From NCBI RefSeq assembly GCF_007859915.1, contig NZ_SJPM01000009.1, positions 49,924 to 113,923 of the forward strand: a stretch of DNA of 64,000 bases. Direction: 5' to 3'. Shown one piece after another: positions 1 to 7,322 of the stretch (position 1 is the first letter of the stretch; the number at the start of each line of letters is the position of its first letter). A program made the translations under genes and the position numbers. This stretch comes from Neorhodopirellula pilleata. Lineage in GTDB: Bacteria; Planctomycetota; Planctomycetia; Pirellulales; Pirellulaceae. The notes beneath the pieces were generated by a model, which saw only the letters and a program-made list of their open reading frames with translations, had not been told where the DNA came from and made no database searches.

Positions 1-1
1 G

Positions 2-502
2 CCGGGGGCTCTGTGCGACTACGCCGGAAATCATGGCGACTTGACTCCCGGTGCGACGGGCGACCCGACGGATTTCTACTTCGGCGGCAACGGCACGGGG
101 GTGATCATTAGCGTTCGGCCTAATTGTCAAAACGGCATAGCGGTTAGCCCGTCCGATCGTATTCGGATGGCGTCGGTCAGCGACGGAACTTCCAACACGT
201 TTCTGTTCGGCGAAAAGTTCGTGCCGATCTCACAACTTGAACAATTCCCGTTTGACTCGCCCGCTTACGACGGCGACCACTTGCCCGCGTCGTGCCGGTT
301 GGCTGGACCAGGACTGCGACTGGCCAATGGTCCCGACGACGTTTTGGCGGATATGTTTTCGTTCGGCAGCTGGCACCCCGGTGGCGTACACTTCGCACTC
401 GTTGACGGCAGCGTTCGATTCTTCAACCCCGACACCGATACGAAAGTGCTCGGGGCGTTGGCGAATCGACGTGACGCTCGGGTGGTCGAGTTGGTCCCGT
501 GA
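2..502 (+). CDS. DUF1559 prepilin-like protein, C-terminal part (cut by window edge)
   Basis: The reading frame is open from base 2, so the gene begins before the window and only about 166 C-terminal residues are present. CDYAGNHGD near the edge and the end motif SWHPGGVHFALVDGSVRF are typical of the C-terminal part of DUF1559 proteins, a very abundant planctomycete family whose N terminus carries a type IV prepilin cleavage signal (outside the window here). Members are thought to be pseudopilin-like surface or periplasmic proteins; the exact role is unknown. Its stop codon overlaps the GTG start of the next gene (GTGA), so the two are probably translated together. Confidence 0.9.
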   Translation, partial: PGALCDYAGNHGDLTPGATGDPTDFYFGGNGTGVIISVRPNCQNGIAVSPSDRIRMASVSDGTSNTFLFGEKFVPISQLEQFPFDSPAYDGDHLPASCRLAGPGLRLANGPDDVLADMFSFGSWHPGGVHFALVDGSVRFFNPDTDTKVLGALANRRDARVVELVP

Positions 503-918
503 TTCGCAATACGTTGAGAGCAATTTCATTCGGGGCGGGCATTGTCTTGGTCGTTTCTTTGGGTGGCTGCAGTAACGTCGTCGGCCCGACTTCGGGCACC
601 GTCCGGTTCGTGGACGGAACGCCGGTCATGTCCGGAAGCATCGAGTTTCGACGGACCAGCGACAAAGCACGTTTCGCCAGTCGCATCAGTTCCGAAGGCA
701 CCTTCCATCCCGCCGATCAAGACGGCAACGTCGGTTTGCCGTCGGGGGCTTATGAAGTCGTCGTGGTCCAAATCGTTCTAACCGAAGACTTGGCCAAGGA
801 AGCCCATGCACACGGAAACACGGTACCGCGTCGATACGCCGACTATTACACCAGCGGTCTGACCGTCGAGATCGCGGACGATCGAACCGATCCCGTGATG
901 ATCGTTCTCGAGCCGTAG
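499..918 (+). CDS. Lipoprotein partner of DUF1559 protein, carboxypeptidase-regulatory-like fold
   Basis: A 139-residue protein starting with GTG at 499, overlapping the previous stop by four bases. Residues 1-24 are a lipoprotein signal with lipobox LGGC, so the mature protein should be anchored through Cys24. The rest (SGTVRFVDGTPVMSGSIEFRR, then a variable strand pattern) resembles the small Ig-like or carboxypeptidase-regulatory-like domains that commonly follow DUF1559 genes in planctomycetes. No catalytic residues are seen. A second DUF1559-lipoprotein pair lies at 9945-11424. Function is unknown; a structural or chaperone role for the upstream pilin-like protein is only an inference. 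Confidence 0.8.
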   Translation: MIRNTLRAISFGAGIVLVVSLGGCSNVVGPTSGTVRFVDGTPVMSGSIEFRRTSDKARFASRISSEGTFHPADQDGNVGLPSGAYEVVVVQIVLTEDLAKEAHAHGNTVPRRYADYYTSGLTVEIADDRTDPVMIVLEP

Positions 919-959
919 ACATATCCAAACGAACCGTCTGGGTCAGTGCCTAACGATGA

Positions 960-1718
960 CTACCCCTGCCGGCCTGAAAGATACGACGCAACGATGCTGT
1001 TGCTTGGTTCAGTGAACACCGTTTCTGTCTGACCTTGTTCGATGATCTCGCCGACGCCGTCGTGAGTCCAAAAGACCGCCACTTGATCTGCCAGGCGCCT
1101 TGCTTGGGCAAGGTTGTGGGTGACGATCAATACCGTGTACCGGCCTCGCATCGACGCAATCAAACGTTCAACCCGCTCGGCCGAAACCGGGTCGAGCGAA
1201 CTGCAAGGCTCGTCCATTAACAAAACCTGTGGCTTCAGCGCGAACGCTCGGGCGATGCAAAGCCGCTGCTGTTGACCACCGGAAAGTTCCAAGGCCGATT
1301 GATCGAGCCGATCGCGGACCTCGTCCCACAGTCCGACATCTCGCAGGACGTTCTCCGTAACGCGTTGCAGTTCACTGCGGTCCCGGCAACCGTGTTCCCT
1401 CAGCGGCAGCTCGATATTGCGGGCAATGGACATCGCGAACGGATTGGGCTTTTGAAAGATCATCCCGACATGGCGACGCAATTCCGCCGACGACGAAAAG
1501 GCTTCGTCAAGATCAATACCACCGAATCGAATGCGACCGCCGACACTCGCACCAGGGATCATATCGGTTAAGCGATTCAACGCGGCCAGAAAACTGCTCT
1601 TGCCGCATCCCGACGGGCCGACCAATGCCAGGATGGTCCCGGGCACGGCGTTGATACTGACGTCTCGCAAGACGGTACGACCATGATAGGCCACGGAAAG
1701 TTCTTCGGTGACGATCAT
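960..1718 (-). CDS. pstB: Phosphate ABC transporter ATP-binding protein PstB
   Basis: A 252-residue ABC ATPase that powers high-affinity phosphate uptake at the inner face of the cytoplasmic membrane. Visible motifs are Walker A GPSGCGKSSFL, the Q-loop region FQKPNPF, the signature LSGGQQQRLCIARA and Walker B VLLMDEPCSSLDP. The frame is open further upstream, but ATG at 1718 gives the usual PstB length and makes an ATGA overlap with the pstA stop. It is the last gene of pstS-pstC-pstA-pstB. No phoU follows: the next gene is convergent and ends 41 bases away. Confidence 0.96.
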   Translation of the reverse strand: MIVTEELSVAYHGRTVLRDVSINAVPGTILALVGPSGCGKSSFLAALNRLTDMIPGASVGGRIRFGGIDLDEAFSSSAELRRHVGMIFQKPNPFAMSIARNIELPLREHGCRDRSELQRVTENVLRDVGLWDEVRDRLDQSALELSGGQQQRLCIARAFALKPQVLLMDEPCSSLDPVSAERVERLIASMRGRYTVLIVTHNLAQARRLADQVAVFWTHDGVGEIIEQGQTETVFTEPSNSIVASYLSGRQG

Positions 1719-2614
1719 CGGAAACCTATCGATTTGGGCCGGTCGGATAACCCGGCAACACGCAACAACCAACCGGTCGCAACGTTGATCAACAGCAACA
1801 TCAAGACCAGCGCACATGCGGTGGCATAAGCACGCGATCCGCCGCCGGGCACGTTCATGGCCAAGTCATAGATATGAACGCTCATCGATCGACCGGAATC
1901 CAAAAGCGATCGGGGCGTGCGGGCGACATAGCCCGACGTGAAGATTAACGCCGCCGTTTCCGCCAACGCTCGACCGATACTCAACACCACCCCCGCGACG
2001 ATCGCCGGCGCGGCCGATGGCAAAACAACACGGAACAAAATCGAGGTTCGTCGCAATCCCAACGCGGCGGCGGCGTAACGGTAGTCCGACGGAACCGCCA
2101 TGATCGCTTGCTCTGAAGTGCGGATCAAGATCGGCAGCACCATACAGGCGAGCGTCAACCCTCCCGAGAGAATCGAATAGCCCAATCCTAACGTGATCGT
2201 AAAAAACGCGTTGCCGAACAATCCAAACACGATCGACGGCACGCCCGCCAGAACGTCGAGTGAGCGGCGAACGTTGCGTGAGAAAAAATTCTCTCGACCA
2301 ACCTGTTCGGTCAGTGCGATCGCCGTTCCCAGTGACAAAGGAATCGCAACCGTCATGCAAACCAGCAGAATCAGTCCGGTCGCAAGAAAGATGGGACCGA
2401 TGCCGCCCTCACGACCGGCATTCTGAACGTCTTCGATAAGAAACGAAGGCGTCACGTGGGCGAATCCGCGTGCCGCCACATCGAACAAAATCCAAGCGAC
2501 AGTCACGAGCACCATCGCGGCGGCAACCCACACGATCGTGGTCACGACGAACTCGCGAATAACGTGGCGTGCGATGAACCTTCTTGATGATGCCGTGATT
2601 CTATTCTCCGTCAT
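1715..2614 (-). CDS. pstA: Phosphate ABC transporter permease PstA
   Basis: A 299-residue polytopic membrane protein forming the phosphate channel together with PstC. About six membrane segments are visible, beginning near residues 27-50. The family segment PLSLGTAIALTEQ and the permease coupling-loop region AAAALGLRRTSILFRVVLPSAAPAIVAG are both present. It overlaps pstC by 14 bases and pstB by four bases, which indicates one translationally coupled operon. The identity rests on family motifs and on operon position. Confidence 0.95.
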   Translation of the reverse strand: MTENRITASSRRFIARHVIREFVVTTIVWVAAAMVLVTVAWILFDVAARGFAHVTPSFLIEDVQNAGREGGIGPIFLATGLILLVCMTVAIPLSLGTAIALTEQVGRENFFSRNVRRSLDVLAGVPSIVFGLFGNAFFTITLGLGYSILSGGLTLACMVLPILIRTSEQAIMAVPSDYRYAAAALGLRRTSILFRVVLPSAAPAIVAGVVLSIGRALAETAALIFTSGYVARTPRSLLDSGRSMSVHIYDLAMNVPGGGSRAYATACALVLMLLLINVATGWLLRVAGLSDRPKSIGFR

Positions 2615-3461
2615 GAGTTGTCCTCTGACGACGTGAAACCGCGATGACGATGGTTGCGACGACGAGCATCAACATCAAACCACTAACGAATAGCACCGAA
2701 CGATGTGCTGACGACGCGTAGCCCAATTCCAAGGCAATGTTGGCATTCAAAGTTCGTCCTGGCGAAAGCAGCGACGTTGGCATTTCGACGATGTTGCCGG
2801 CCAGCATCAGCACCGCCATCGTTTCTCCCAACGCGCGTGTCAGCGCCAGAATGATTCCGCTGCCGATCCCGCGTTTGGCGCCGGGCAACACGATCTGCCC
2901 CACGATGGCCGAACGCTGCATCCCCAATGCCGCCGCCCCTTGAATCCACTCTCGCGGCACCGATGCGATTGCCGAATCGGACAACAGCGCAACGGTTGGT
3001 AACACCATCAATCCCAGAACAACGGTAGCCGTGAATAGGTTTTGACCGCTGCCGCCTAGGTTCGCAACGATGGGTGCCAGCACGACGAGTCCCCAAAGGC
3101 CGAACACGACCGACGGGATTCCCGCCAACAGTTCGATCAGCCGACGATACCATACCGCCAGTTTCGATGGTGCGTAAAAGTGAGTGAACACGGCCGAGGC
3201 GATTCCCAAAGGTGCGGCGATCACGATCGCACCCAAACTTGTGACCAGAGTCGCCACGACCATCGGCATGAAGTTGAATTGTCCCGATAGCGGATGCCAA
3301 CTCACATCGGTAACGAACCGCACGATCCCAAGTTGCCGTAGAGCCGGGAGGGACTCGCGAAGCAAAAAGCTGAGTATCAGCAGAATGATCGCCGCCGAAA
3401 CGATCGCTAGCGACCGCGTGAGAACGGTCAGTATCCAATCACTTCGCACGGTCCGGCTCAT
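2601..3461 (-). CDS. pstC: Phosphate ABC transporter permease PstC
   Basis: A 286-residue inner-membrane permease, the partner of PstA. It has an N-terminal hydrophobic helix (about residues 13-33), the segment PLGIASAVFTHFYAP, and the EAA-type coupling loop GAAALGMQRSAIVGQIVLPGAKRGIGSG. The start at 3461 lies 23 bases inside the end of pstS, a longer overlap than at the other junctions of the operon. A downstream start is possible, but this one preserves the first membrane helix. Confidence 0.94.
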   Translation of the reverse strand: MSRTVRSDWILTVLTRSLAIVSAAIILLILSFLLRESLPALRQLGIVRFVTDVSWHPLSGQFNFMPMVVATLVTSLGAIVIAAPLGIASAVFTHFYAPSKLAVWYRRLIELLAGIPSVVFGLWGLVVLAPIVANLGGSGQNLFTATVVLGLMVLPTVALLSDSAIASVPREWIQGAAALGMQRSAIVGQIVLPGAKRGIGSGIILALTRALGETMAVLMLAGNIVEMPTSLLSPGRTLNANIALELGYASSAHRSVLFVSGLMLMLVVATIVIAVSRRQRTTHDGE

Positions 3462-4299
3462 TCTCGATCGGAACGAAATATTGCGATCGAACTAAGTCAT
3501 GAACATCCGGCGATTGGCAGAAACGAATGAATTCGCTCGCCAGAGGTATCGGCGAATCCGTGGTTATTAAATTGAGCGGGCGGCTCATCGGAAACGCACC
3601 GCTGGCCACGGTCGCGGTGCTCGCCTCAACTCCGCCGAGCCGCAGCAGTTTGATCGGTACTCCGAGTTCCCGATCGGCTTCCGCGGTTCCGATCGAAACA
3701 TAGCCGATCGCACCCGGGGCACCCGCGACCGTTTTAATCGCGTGTTCGTTCTCACCGACGATGACATCGCTCTTGACCGCCGGATTCTCGATGCCGAAAT
3801 GTTCTAAAAAGACTTCCAGCGTTGCTCGACCTTCGGCTTTATGAACGACGATGATCTTATCGTTGTCACCACCGACGTCGCCCCAATCGTTCGTTTGATC
3901 GGTATAGATCGCGATGATCTGTTCCTGGGTCAACTCGACAATCGGATTGGATGCGTGAACGATCAATCCGACGCCATCGGCTGCAAGCCGATGAGCGGTC
4001 AAGTCGGACTCATCGGAGCCAAGGGCTCGACTCGCCATGCCGATATCGGCCACTGACAAACGCACGTCCGCGATCCCCTTTCCGCTGCCGCCGGTCTGTA
4101 CATCGATCCGCACGCTGGGATGTTGTTTCTCGAACCGTTTAGCGATCTCGGTGACAAGCGGAGCCACGGTGCTGGAACCAGTGATGGTGAGTTGCCCGGA
4201 AAATCCGTCCGAGTCGCGATTCGGCAACGAAGCGGAGCTGCAACCCACGAGCGTCCAGCACATGAGTAAAAGGGGAAATAAAGCTCGCGGATTCTTCAT
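3439..4299 (-). CDS. pstS: Phosphate-binding lipoprotein PstS
   Basis: A 286-residue substrate-binding protein that captures phosphate in the periplasm for PstCAB. Residues 1-19 are a lipoprotein signal ending in lipobox LVGC, so it is probably membrane-anchored. The mature part begins with LTITGSSTVAPLVTEIAKRF and contains QTGGSGKGIADV, both typical of phosphate-binding PstS proteins. I chose ATG at 4299 over the in-frame GTG at 4314 because it puts the signal peptide at the N terminus. It is the first gene of the operon. The region upstream is AT-rich, but I could not identify a clear Pho box. Confidence 0.94.
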   Translation of the reverse strand: MKNPRALFPLLLMCWTLVGCSSASLPNRDSDGFSGQLTITGSSTVAPLVTEIAKRFEKQHPSVRIDVQTGGSGKGIADVRLSVADIGMASRALGSDESDLTAHRLAADGVGLIVHASNPIVELTQEQIIAIYTDQTNDWGDVGGDNDKIIVVHKAEGRATLEVFLEHFGIENPAVKSDVIVGENEHAIKTVAGAPGAIGYVSIGTAEADRELGVPIKLLRLGGVEASTATVASGAFPMSRPLNLITTDSPIPLASEFIRFCQSPDVHDLVRSQYFVPIENEPDRAK

Positions 4300-4649
4300 C
4301 GGTCGTAATCCCACGCCGGCACATCATGATCGGTTCCACATGAACGCATCGATTTCGGCAGCTCCGAATGACGGGAAGGGAGATAAATCAAAACCATAAA
4401 CAATCTAACGTTTGTTTGATTATCATAGTGTCTGGCGAGCTTCACGGCAACGCGACCCGACACGTTTGCCCCGCTTCGCTCGATTCACTCAATTCTGCGA
4501 TTGGCTTCGCCGTCGAAACCGGGAACTCCGAACGCACCTTTGGCCATCTCTTGACCGGTCTGCTTCGCGCAATCAGGATGAACGTTTAACAAAATCGCGT
4601 CAGATGACCTTTCATCCGAACCAAATCCATTACTTTTTGCGAATGATCT
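4300..4649. other. Intergenic region upstream of pstS
   Basis: About 350 bases separate pstS (-) from the next gene (+), so both promoters should lie here. The stretch around 4380-4430 is clearly AT-richer than its surroundings and is the likeliest promoter zone for pstS. No convincing direct repeat of the Pho-box type, no hairpin and no conserved small ORF was found. Confidence 0.5.
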
Positions 4650-5045
4650 ATGAATACCCCGCGAGCGATGAAATTTGCATTTGTCTTTTCGTTCTGGATG
4701 ATGTTTGCCGGTTGGTGCCAAGCCGCTTCGCCGGCGGGGCGTTGGAAGGGCGAGTGGTCGAGTCCGTCAAGCGGCCATCAAGGGCCGATGCGGGCTAACA
4801 TCCGGCCTAACAGCAATGGCACTTACTCCGCTCTGTTCGCAGGGCGGTTCTTCAAGATCATCCCGTTTGCGTATCGCGTCGACTTGGTTCCTGCCCGAGA
4901 TGGTTCCTCCGGCTATGTCGCCGACAAACGATTGGGCCCGCTACTGGGTAGCTACAAGATGCAGGCTCAGTTCAGTTCGCACAGGATGAACGGTCGTTTT
5001 CAAGCGGTCGGCGATCAGGGCTCGGTGCGGATGAAACGTCTTTAG
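4650..5045 (+). CDS. Small secreted protein of unknown function
   Basis: A 131-residue protein with a signal peptide (hydrophobic FAFVFSFWMMFAGW followed by CQAASPAG), so it is probably exported. The start may be ATG 4650 or ATG 4668; the second gives a more usual signal peptide. The mature part begins SPAGRWKGEW and alternates short strands and glycine turns (GTYSALFAGRFF, YKMQAQFSSHRMNGRF), suggesting a small beta-barrel or beta-sandwich. No family was recognised beyond resemblance to small secreted planctomycete proteins. It stands alone between pstS and an ArsR regulator. Confidence 0.7.
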   Translation: MNTPRAMKFAFVFSFWMMFAGWCQAASPAGRWKGEWSSPSSGHQGPMRANIRPNSNGTYSALFAGRFFKIIPFAYRVDLVPARDGSSGYVADKRLGPLLGSYKMQAQFSSHRMNGRFQAVGDQGSVRMKRL

Positions 5046-5054
5046 TGCCTATCT

Positions 5055-5078
5055 GAAAAGGGGTCTGACCCTCTCCGG
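5055..5078 (+). repeat. Short dispersed repeat, copy 1
   Basis: The stretch beginning GAAAAGGGGTCTGACCC matches, with few differences, the reverse complement of 8856-8878. Both copies lie between genes. Their role is unknown. Confidence 0.6.
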
Positions 5079-5160
5079 CGATCGCCTCTAAAGGGGCAGA
5101 GCCGTTTTGGATAGGATCCAAGTAAGTACTGATGCGAAACTCGAATAGGTAAACTCGGCA

Positions 5161-5484
5161 GTGGCTAGACCGGCTAATCGCGAACAAGAAAAAGATGAAC
5201 GGTGCGCCACTTATCTCAAAGCGGTCGGGGATCCGATACGCTTGAAGGTGATCCGCGCACTGCAAATGGGGCCGCTGAGCGTAGGCGACGTCGCCGAGCT
5301 TCTCGAGCTTGAAATCGGGACGGTTTCGCATCACCTTCGAGTGCTCTACCACGCCGGGATCGTACAAACGCGGAGGGAGGGCAAGTTCATCTATTACTCG
5401 CTCGACTCTGAGGTCTTTCACCCGAAGCGAAAGAAGGATGATTCCGTGCTCGATTTCGGCTGCTGTCGGTTGGATGTTAGTTGA
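5161..5484 (+). CDS. ArsR-family winged-helix transcriptional regulator
   Basis: A 107-residue regulator starting with GTG at 5161. The winged-helix fold spans about residues 14-85: YLKAVGDPIRLKVIRALQ, the recognition region VAELLELEIGTVSHHLRVL, and the wing VQTRREGKFIYYSL. This matches ArsR/SmtB proteins, which usually repress their targets and release DNA on binding a metal or another signal. The classical ELCVCD metal site is absent. A CysCys pair sits near the C terminus (DFGCCRLDV), a possible sensor but only an inference. The gene is monocistronic and converges on the DUF892 gene. Confidence 0.88.
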   Translation: MARPANREQEKDERCATYLKAVGDPIRLKVIRALQMGPLSVGDVAELLELEIGTVSHHLRVLYHAGIVQTRREGKFIYYSLDSEVFHPKRKKDDSVLDFGCCRLDVS

Positions 5485-5505
5485 GAAAAGCGTGGCACAA
5501 AACGA

Positions 5506-5576
5506 CTCGCCCCAATTGCGTTTTGATAGCCGATCTCAAAACGACCGGCCTCGGTATTCAACGCAATTGGAGCGAG
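5506..5576. terminator. Nested hairpin between convergent genes, likely bidirectional terminator
   Basis: An outer inverted repeat pairs 5506-5522 with 5560-5576 (16 of 17 bases complementary). An inner perfect 8-base stem, CGTTTTGA/TCAAAACG, pairs 5519-5526 with 5536-5543. It lies in the short gap between the ends of the ArsR gene (+) and the DUF892 gene (-), where a shared terminator is expected. The outer arms overlap the inner stem by a few bases, so alternative folds are possible. Confidence 0.6.
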
Positions 5577-5597
5577 ACGGAACTTGAGGAGCGAGAT

Positions 5598-6092
5598 TTA
5601 GGCGTCCGCTAAGGCATCTTGATTGATGGTCTTGGCAAGCTCACTGAGCTTCTTGTCGGCGGTTTCTTCTTCATCAATGTTTTGCTTAAGCAACTTCAAT
5701 GCTTGGTCGTATCCGAGTGCTTCGGCCCAGGTACACAGCGTCCCGTAGGTTGCGATTTCATAATGCTCGACCTTTTGAGCGCACGCGATGATGACTGCGT
5801 CCTTGACCGCCGGTTCGGCGTCCTCTTTGAGCATCTCTTCCGCTTCGGTGACCAACCCTTTCATGGCTTCGCAGGTTTTGGCTCGGGCTTTCTTGCCGGT
5901 TTCCTCAAAAGCGCTCTCGACTCGCTCGACCTGTTTTTCGGTCTCGTCGAGGTGTTCTTGCAAAGCGGCCGCCAGCTTTTCAGATGACGCTTTCTTGATC
6001 ATCTTTGGAAGGGCTTTAACCAATTGTTTCTCAGCACTCAACGCGTCACGCAGTTCGTCGTAGAAGGCATCGGCGAGTGTTTTCATGGACAT
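5598..6092 (-). CDS. DUF892 (YciE/YciF-like) ferritin-like protein
   Basis: A 164-residue all-helical protein of the ferritin-like DUF892 family, linked to stress response in other bacteria. Family features are LADAFYDELRDALSAEKQL at the start, the glutamates of HLDETEKQVERVESAFEE, and AQKVEHYEIATYGTL, where Glu and His could hold a di-metal centre. The frame extends upstream to 6266, but ATG at 6092 is preceded by AGGA at suitable spacing and removes a basic, non-homologous extension. ATG 6086 is an alternative. Enzymatic activity is unproven for the family. Confidence 0.9.
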   Translation of the reverse strand: MSMKTLADAFYDELRDALSAEKQLVKALPKMIKKASSEKLAAALQEHLDETEKQVERVESAFEETGKKARAKTCEAMKGLVTEAEEMLKEDAEPAVKDAVIIACAQKVEHYEIATYGTLCTWAEALGYDQALKLLKQNIDEEETADKKLSELAKTINQDALADA

Positions 6093-6341
6093 CTTATGGT
6101 TTCCTATTGAAGGGGAAGGATTTGGAGTCGACGCTGAAACAGCCAATCGGACTTGTCGCCGTCGAGAAAGCAACTGGCGGACCAACCGCCTCGCGAAATC
6201 GAATCGTTGATGCACCTCTTGTTTCGGGGACTCGATACTGTATAGACGCTTTCTGGATTGGCACACGGAATGCTTCCGTAACGGAGATCAGTCCCCGCAA
6301 GTTCGCGGGTGACCACTACTCCCCTCTGAAGGAACAACACG

Positions 6342-6719
6342 ATGAAGACGTTAGCCACCTGTGCTTTGGCCCTTGCTACATTCGCCACGGTCGGCTGCGA
6401 CGAGTCCGCAATGGATCGCGAAGCCGATGCGATCCGTGATACGACTCAGCAAACTGCCGAAGAGATTCGCGACCAATCTAAGTCGGCCGCTGAAGCCATC
6501 CGCGACCAGTCACAAAACGCGGCTGAATCTCTAAGGAATCGTACCGATGAGTCGTCCGAGCCCGTCCAGGATACTGCGGAAGACAAGGCCGATATGTTGG
6601 AAGAACGCGGTGAAATGAAAGCCGATCGTAAGGAAGAGGTTGGTGAACAAAAAGCGGACGCCCTTGAAGAAGCGGGCGAAGAGAAAGCCGATGCGGTAGA
6701 AGAGATTGAAGTCGAATAA
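6342..6719 (+). CDS. Small charged helical lipoprotein
   Basis: A 125-residue protein with a lipoprotein signal (lipobox TVGC, Cys19) and GAAGGA a few bases before the ATG. The mature part is almost wholly charged helix: first repeats of the type AAEAIRDQSQNAAESLRNRT, then 11-residue blocks of the type EEVGEQKADAL and EEAGEEKADAV. Such amphipathic repeats resemble LEA-like or coiled-coil lipoproteins, but no family is assigned. It is divergent from the DUF892 gene, sharing about 250 bases of upstream DNA, and both may respond to stress; that is an inference. Confidence 0.75.
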   Translation: MKTLATCALALATFATVGCDESAMDREADAIRDTTQQTAEEIRDQSKSAAEAIRDQSQNAAESLRNRTDESSEPVQDTAEDKADMLEERGEMKADRKEEVGEQKADALEEAGEEKADAVEEIEVE

Positions 6720-6884
6720 GCGTTCGGCTCGAGACGAGAAGATCACTCTGTGTGCTTGGCAGTTCATTCGCTGTCAAGCATTTCTCATGTAATGTTAGTT
6801 GGCTTTCGCTACGGACTTACGCATCATTCGGATTTGAATGAAGTGCTCGTGTCTATTTTTCACTCAGGACGGAACCTTTAGGGT

Positions 6885-7319
6885 ATGCGTTATCACGTGC
6901 TTGCCGCCGACTACGACGGCACCCTGGCGAAGGACGGTCATGTCGAAACCTCGACGGTCGACGCGCTGCGTCGATTGCGAGACTCAGGCCGCAAACTATT
7001 AATGGTGACCGGCCGACGGCTCGAACCGATCTTGGATCTGTTTCCCGACGTGTCGTTGTTTGATCGCATCGTGGCCGAGAATGGGGCTTTGCTCTTTGAC
7101 CCGACCACCGGCGAAGAAACCTTGCTCGCTGAACCTCCGCCGCCGGAGTTCGCTGCAGAGCTGCAACGGCGTGGTGTGAATCGATTGGAGACGGGGCGGT
7201 GCATCGTGGCGACGTGGCAGCCGTTCGAGACGATTTCGCTCGAAGTGATTCGTGAGTTTGCAATCGACTTGCATATCATTTTCAACAAAGACGCCGTGAT
7301 GTTGTTGCCACGGTGGTGA
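6885..7319 (+). CDS. HAD-family hydrolase, C-terminally truncated
   Basis: A 144-residue protein matching the first half of Cof-type (HAD-IIB) phosphatases. Motif I with the nucleophile Asp9 (DYDGTL) and motif II (LLMVTGRR) are present, followed by part of the cap up to IIFNKDAVMLLP. Full-length relatives continue with a motif III lysine and the acidic GDxxND motif IV; here the frame ends RW and stops. The product should therefore lack metal-binding and core residues. It may be a degenerate gene or a reduced binding protein. The diadenylate cyclase gene starts three bases after the stop, so the two are probably co-transcribed. Confidence 0.7.
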   Translation: MRYHVLAADYDGTLAKDGHVETSTVDALRRLRDSGRKLLMVTGRRLEPILDLFPDVSLFDRIVAENGALLFDPTTGEETLLAEPPPPEFAAELQRRGVNRLETGRCIVATWQPFETISLEVIREFAIDLHIIFNKDAVMLLPRW

Positions 7320-7322
7320 CCA

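Noticed and set aside
4380..4440. Possible Pho box upstream of pstS
   Set aside because: The region is AT-rich, but no two well-spaced direct repeats of a known Pho-box type could be aligned.
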